Source: JAAYAY01 sp964429355 (GTDB lineage: Bacteria > Planctomycetota > Planctomycetia > Pirellulales > Thermoguttaceae). Taken from it: a stretch of 16,974 nt of DNA. Below, one piece after another: positions 14,118 through 16,974 of the stretch. The stretch covers positions 1-16,974 of the forward strand of contig CAYSCH010000200.1 in NCBI GenBank assembly GCA_964429355.1, given 5' to 3'. Made by a program: the position numbers and the translations under genes. The notes beneath the pieces are model-generated. The model did not search any database and had not been told where the DNA came from. It was given only the letters and a program-made list of their open reading frames with translations. The first letter of the stretch is position 1. The number at the start of each line of letters is the position of its first letter.

Positions 14118-15673
14118 CTCAGACTGTTGGTCGGCGCTTGAGTGATCGCCGGACCTCGCGCATCCGTTTCGGGTAACAGGAGTTGCATGCCGGGCGTGAG
14201 GTAGTTGATGTGATCGCCAAGGACGTCGCGGTTCAACTCGATCAGTTCGGCCACTTTCGAGCGAGCCCCCAGTTCAAAGCGGGCAATATCGAACAGGTTG
14301 TCCCCCTGCTGGACGACGTATACCCGGCGGCCAGCCAGGGCCCGGCTCGCGGTTACCGTACCGCGCCGCCTGGCTGCCTCCCGATGCTCGGGTTTGGGAC
14401 AGAGCTCGGGGTAGCGGCTTTCGAGGGTGTCGACTGAGGGTGTCTGCACGGAATCACCAATGCGGATTTGATCCGCCCTGGGATATTTGTCTTTGTTGTA
14501 TTCGGCGAGGGCCTCGAAATAGGCACCGGATCCGTAGACTTTCTTCGAGATCGTATAGAAATTATCGTTCGGTTGCGCCGTGTACCTTCCGTCAATCGGA
14601 GTCACGACCGGCTGTTGCCAGGTCTCGGTGGTCGACGCCTCGTCGGGTCCGCGGTTAGCCGACAACCCGGCGAAATCGGCCTGAGTTTTCGAGGAAGTCG
14701 CGGGCGCATAGGATGGGTAGGTGTCTTGCGCCGGAGGCGGCGTTGTCGACGGGGGGGCATACGGTGGTGTTGTCGCAGTTCCCGCGTAGGAACCTGGAGT
14801 GGGTGCGCTGTAGTCTTGTGACGGCTGAGGCTGGGCAGGCGGAGAGTAAGCCGGCGAGGCAGGGGGGCCCGGTTGCGTTTTCCAGGCTGTCGAACTGTAG
14901 TCAGGCTGAGGTGCTGGCCCGATATCCTGGGCAATTGCCATCTGCCCGGACCCCAACGGTTCTTCCTGTTGGAGAGTACTGGGAGCGGAATAGGCCGTTT
15001 CCGCGCGAGGCGTCCCATCGCTGAGAGCCGTGCTCCCAGTCGACGGTGTCATTGCCTCGCCGTCCCCATTGTTTGGGATCGCTACCTGGGTACCCACAGG
15101 CTTTTCGGCGGGCACGGGTGCCCCGACTCCTGCCATGAAGTCGTTCGGATTCGGCATGGGAGCAAATGTCGTTTCGGGGGATGGTGTCGCTTGGGGTTGC
15201 GGATCACTACCGTAGTTCGCTGCATAGGATTGGCTCGGCACAGCCCCAAGCGGCGCAGCAGCCGGATCCACCGCCGATTCCGAGGGAGTCCAGACGCTCG
15301 CCTGAGCCTTCCCGGCGTCCGAAGCATCGTTCCACTGGGTCATGACCAGCGCACGGGAATCGCTACTCAGAGGCTGCGGTTCTGCAACCACCCCAGCTTC
15401 GGCCGTGACAGGTCGCTCCTGGACGAGATCGCCGGTGGCCTGACGCTTCAAATGGCTGGAGGCGTCGGCCGTTTCTTCAACGTCGCTACCCGATGTCAGG
15501 TGACGGTAAACGAAGTAGCCGGTCGCCCCAACGAGGAGCACAAGGACCAGCAGGCCGAGTTTGATCTCCCACCCTCGGCCCGAGCTATCCGGCAGAAACT
15601 GGGGCTCGTCCGCCTCGGCAGGCGATTCATTCAGTGGTTGGAAAACGTCTTCCTGATCGCGTTTTCGGGCCAT
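14114..15673 (-). CDS. Membrane-anchored protein with Pro-rich linker and two LysM domains
   Basis: From ATG 15673 the product is 519 residues: a cytoplasmic N-terminus, one transmembrane helix (about 37-57, KLGLLVLVLLVGATGYFVYR), a long low-complexity Pro/Ser/Ala/Gln linker (about 60-360), LysM 1 (about 363-413, QPNDNFYTISKKVYG) and LysM 2 (about 450-502, VVQQGDNLFDIARFELG). LysM domains bind peptidoglycan or other GlcNAc polymers. The single N-terminal helix predicts N-in, LysM-out topology. ATG 15673 has a strong AAGGAGG. A longer GTG start at 15790 overlapping the rsmH stop is possible but has no ribosome-binding site. It follows rsmH, where ftsL normally sits, so a role in wall synthesis or division is inferred only from position. 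Confidence 0.85.
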   Translation of the reverse strand: MARKRDQEDVFQPLNESPAEADEPQFLPDSSGRGWEIKLGLLVLVLLVGATGYFVYRHLTSGSDVEETADASSHLKRQATGDLVQERPVTAEAGVVAEPQPLSSDSRALVMTQWNDASDAGKAQASVWTPSESAVDPAAAPLGAVPSQSYAANYGSDPQPQATPSPETTFAPMPNPNDFMAGVGAPVPAEKPVGTQVAIPNNGDGEAMTPSTGSTALSDGTPRAETAYSAPSTLQQEEPLGSGQMAIAQDIGPAPQPDYSSTAWKTQPGPPASPAYSPPAQPQPSQDYSAPTPGSYAGTATTPPYAPPSTTPPPAQDTYPSYAPATSSKTQADFAGLSANRGPDEASTTETWQQPVVTPIDGRYTAQPNDNFYTISKKVYGSGAYFEALAEYNKDKYPRADQIRIGDSVQTPSVDTLESRYPELCPKPEHREAARRRGTVTASRALAGRRVYVVQQGDNLFDIARFELGARSKVAELIELNRDVLGDHINYLTPGMQLLLPETDARGPAITQAPTNSLR

Positions 15674-15679
15674 GATACT

Positions 15680-15697
15680 CTCAGCCTCCTTGCTGAG
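15680..15697 (-). promoter_or_regulatory. Hairpin with the LysM gene ribosome-binding site in its loop
   Basis: On the minus strand, CTCAGC-AAGGAG-GCTGAG is a perfect 6-base stem with the Shine-Dalgarno AAGGAG as the loop, ending six bases before the ATG at 15673. The site is strong, and it settles the start choice. The structure could modulate translation. Confidence 0.45.
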
Positions 15698-15786
15698 GGA
15701 GGGGCGGGGGTGGCCAGCCAAGTCGCGGCTCGGCCGAGGCGCCTTCGCGCCCGTCAGTCGCTCATTTCCTGCGCAGAACCCCAATT

Positions 15787-16704
15787 TCACGAATTTGAAG
15801 AGCGGGTATCATCCTCAGTTTGTGTCCTTCGGGCAACACGGAATTTTGCGCTTCGACTCCGCGGGTTGTCCTGGCACTCCAGATCCCCCGGTCGAACCGG
15901 CTTCTTGGTCGCAACTTCGAGACGTGGATCGTCGCGAAAGGCCTCCTTGACCCGTCGGTCTTCAAGAGAATGGAAACTGATGATACCCAAGCAGCCCCCC
16001 ACTTGGAGGCAATCAGGTATCCTTCGCAGGGCAATTTCCAGCGATTTCAGCTCGTCATTCACGGCAATTCGCAAGGCCTGGAAGGTTCGCGTGGCGGGAT
16101 CGATTTGTCCCCTCTTTCGGGGACCAGGAATTGCCCGTCGCACGATCTCGGCTAACTGGCCGGCTGTTTCGATCGGCTCTTGCCGCCGTCGTTCGGCAAT
16201 CGCACGGGCGATCCTTCGGCTATGCCGCTCTTCCCCGTAGGCGTAAATCAGGTCGGCCAGATGCTCTGGCTTCAGACGATTCACCAGCCGGGCGGCGGGT
16301 TCACCCCGCTCGGGATCGAACCGCAGATCGAGCGGTCCGTCGGCAGCGAAGCTGAAACCGCGAGTGTCGTCGGCAAGTTGATCGCTCGAGAGTCCCAAAT
16401 CAAGGATCACGCCATTGACCTTCTGGATCTCGAGCTCTTCGAGCACTTCCGGCAGATTGCAGAAGTTCGCCTGAACGACGGTCACGGGGAGGTCACGGAG
16501 CGCCCTCCGGCTCCGCAGTATGGCATCGGCATCGCGGTCGAGCGAGATTACCCGCCCACCGGCTCCAACTCGTTCGACCAGAGCCTGTGTATGCCCCCCA
16601 CCGCCAAGCGTGCCATCGACGAAGACTTCACCCTCGTGCGGGTCGAGCCAATGGAGGACTTCGCCGAGGAGAACTGGGACGTGAACGGAATGGCATTCGG
16701 ACAT
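15787..16704 (-). CDS. rsmH: 16S rRNA (cytosine-1402-N4)-methyltransferase RsmH
   Basis: From ATG 16704 the protein is 305 residues, the usual RsmH length (older name MraW). It methylates N4 of C1402 in 16S rRNA using S-adenosylmethionine. Motifs visible are HVPVLLGEVL at the N-terminus, the SAM-binding VDGTLGGGGHT, GVILDLGLSSDQL, RGFSFAADGPLDLRFDP, AYGEERHSRRIARAI, DPATRTFQALRIAVNDEL, ISFHSLEDRRVKEAF, and RSRSAKFRVARR at the C-terminus. The frame is open upstream to the window edge, but residues before MSECHSVHVP are not family-like. The Shine-Dalgarno is weak (GCAGGT). rsmH normally begins the dcw cluster after mraZ; no mraZ is visible in the 270 bases upstream, and the genes downstream are not ftsL/ftsI. 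Confidence 0.95.
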   Translation of the reverse strand: MSECHSVHVPVLLGEVLHWLDPHEGEVFVDGTLGGGGHTQALVERVGAGGRVISLDRDADAILRSRRALRDLPVTVVQANFCNLPEVLEELEIQKVNGVILDLGLSSDQLADDTRGFSFAADGPLDLRFDPERGEPAARLVNRLKPEHLADLIYAYGEERHSRRIARAIAERRRQEPIETAGQLAEIVRRAIPGPRKRGQIDPATRTFQALRIAVNDELKSLEIALRRIPDCLQVGGCLGIISFHSLEDRRVKEAFRDDPRLEVATKKPVRPGDLECQDNPRSRSAKFRVARRTQTEDDTRSSNS

Positions 16705-16741
16705 CGAGACCTGCGGATCTTCTTCCAGAACAAGCGGCGCG

Positions 16742-16769
16742 GGTCGACAAAGCATGCCCAGCGTCGACC
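16742..16769. promoter_or_regulatory. GGTCGAC-N14-GTCGACC dyad upstream of rsmH
   Basis: A perfect 7-base inverted repeat (16742-16748 and 16763-16769) lies 38-65 bases upstream of the rsmH start, with a central GCATGC. It could be an operator or a leader hairpin. GTCGAC hexamers occur elsewhere in the window, so chance is possible. The rest of 16705-16974 shows no recognisable gene. Confidence 0.3.
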
Positions 16770-16974
16770 ATGTGAGCAGGAAACGGTTGAGGCAGATACT
16801 TGCCGCGCTGCACCAGCGACAAGTGTGCGTGGAATACACGGTAGATGCGCCAGAGTCTCCGTGCAAGGGGACATGGGCCGTCCACGCATCCATGTTGCGA
16901 GAAGACCTCGCTGCCGATGCAGGATCCCAGCAGAAAAGGGGGCGTTTCCAACGGGGATCGGCCCGTACAATCGC

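Noticed and set aside
16705..16974. mraZ or another gene upstream of rsmH
   Set aside because: All three minus-strand frames are open in places, but none shows an MraZ motif or other recognisable sequence, and there are no GTGGG-type MraZ boxes.
1..16974. Defence island, CRISPR array, transposon or prophage
   Set aside because: No direct-repeat array, transposase, integrase, phage structural gene or known defence domain was found; most genes are metabolic, regulatory or housekeeping.

Overview
The window reads as a GC-rich bacterial chromosome segment, most likely from the Planctomycetota (Pirellulales-like). This placement is inferred from style, not from a marker gene: a Ser/Thr kinase with a membrane helix and an FG-GAP/PQQ-like outer domain, a XylR-type sugar regulator (periplasmic-binding-protein fold plus AraC helix-turn-helix), a secreted TIM-barrel hydrolase-like protein, and an rsmH gene followed by a LysM membrane protein instead of the usual ftsL/ftsI division genes.

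Layout. Bases 1-1980 (minus strand) hold a Ser/Thr kinase that runs off the left edge. A 488-base non-coding region follows. It contains a good sigma-54 type -24/-12 promoter (2256-2271) with an upstream TCGCGA dyad array (2154-2187), pointing at an mddA-like methanethiol S-methyltransferase gene (2469-3281). Next come a doubtful small lipoprotein ORF (3376-3726) and a complete sigma-54 activator (3512-5524; GAF, PAS, AAA+, Fis-type HTH). An eight-G tract lies where those two reading frames meet. A closely spaced pair follows: an RNase Z-like metallo-beta-lactamase hydrolase (5640-6650) and a pentapeptide-repeat protein with a two-helix channel-like C-terminus (6674-7963).

Bases 8201-12543 look like a carbohydrate locus: a secreted glycoside-hydrolase-like protein, a XylR-like regulator on the opposite strand, and galactokinase (galK) divergent from that regulator. 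A PlsC-family acyltransferase with altered catalytic motifs (12688-13497) converges on a minus-strand group: rsmH (15787-16704), a two-LysM membrane protein (14114-15673), and a putative molybdenum-carrier/Rossmann protein (13620-14117). The last two overlap by GTGA, which suggests translational coupling.

The most interesting signal is the combination of UAS-like dyads, a -24/-12 promoter, a structured leader, mddA and an adjacent sigma-54 activator. Together these suggest sigma-54-controlled dimethyl sulfide formation from methanethiol. I saw no tRNA, rRNA, CRISPR array, insertion sequence, phage gene or recognisable defence system.
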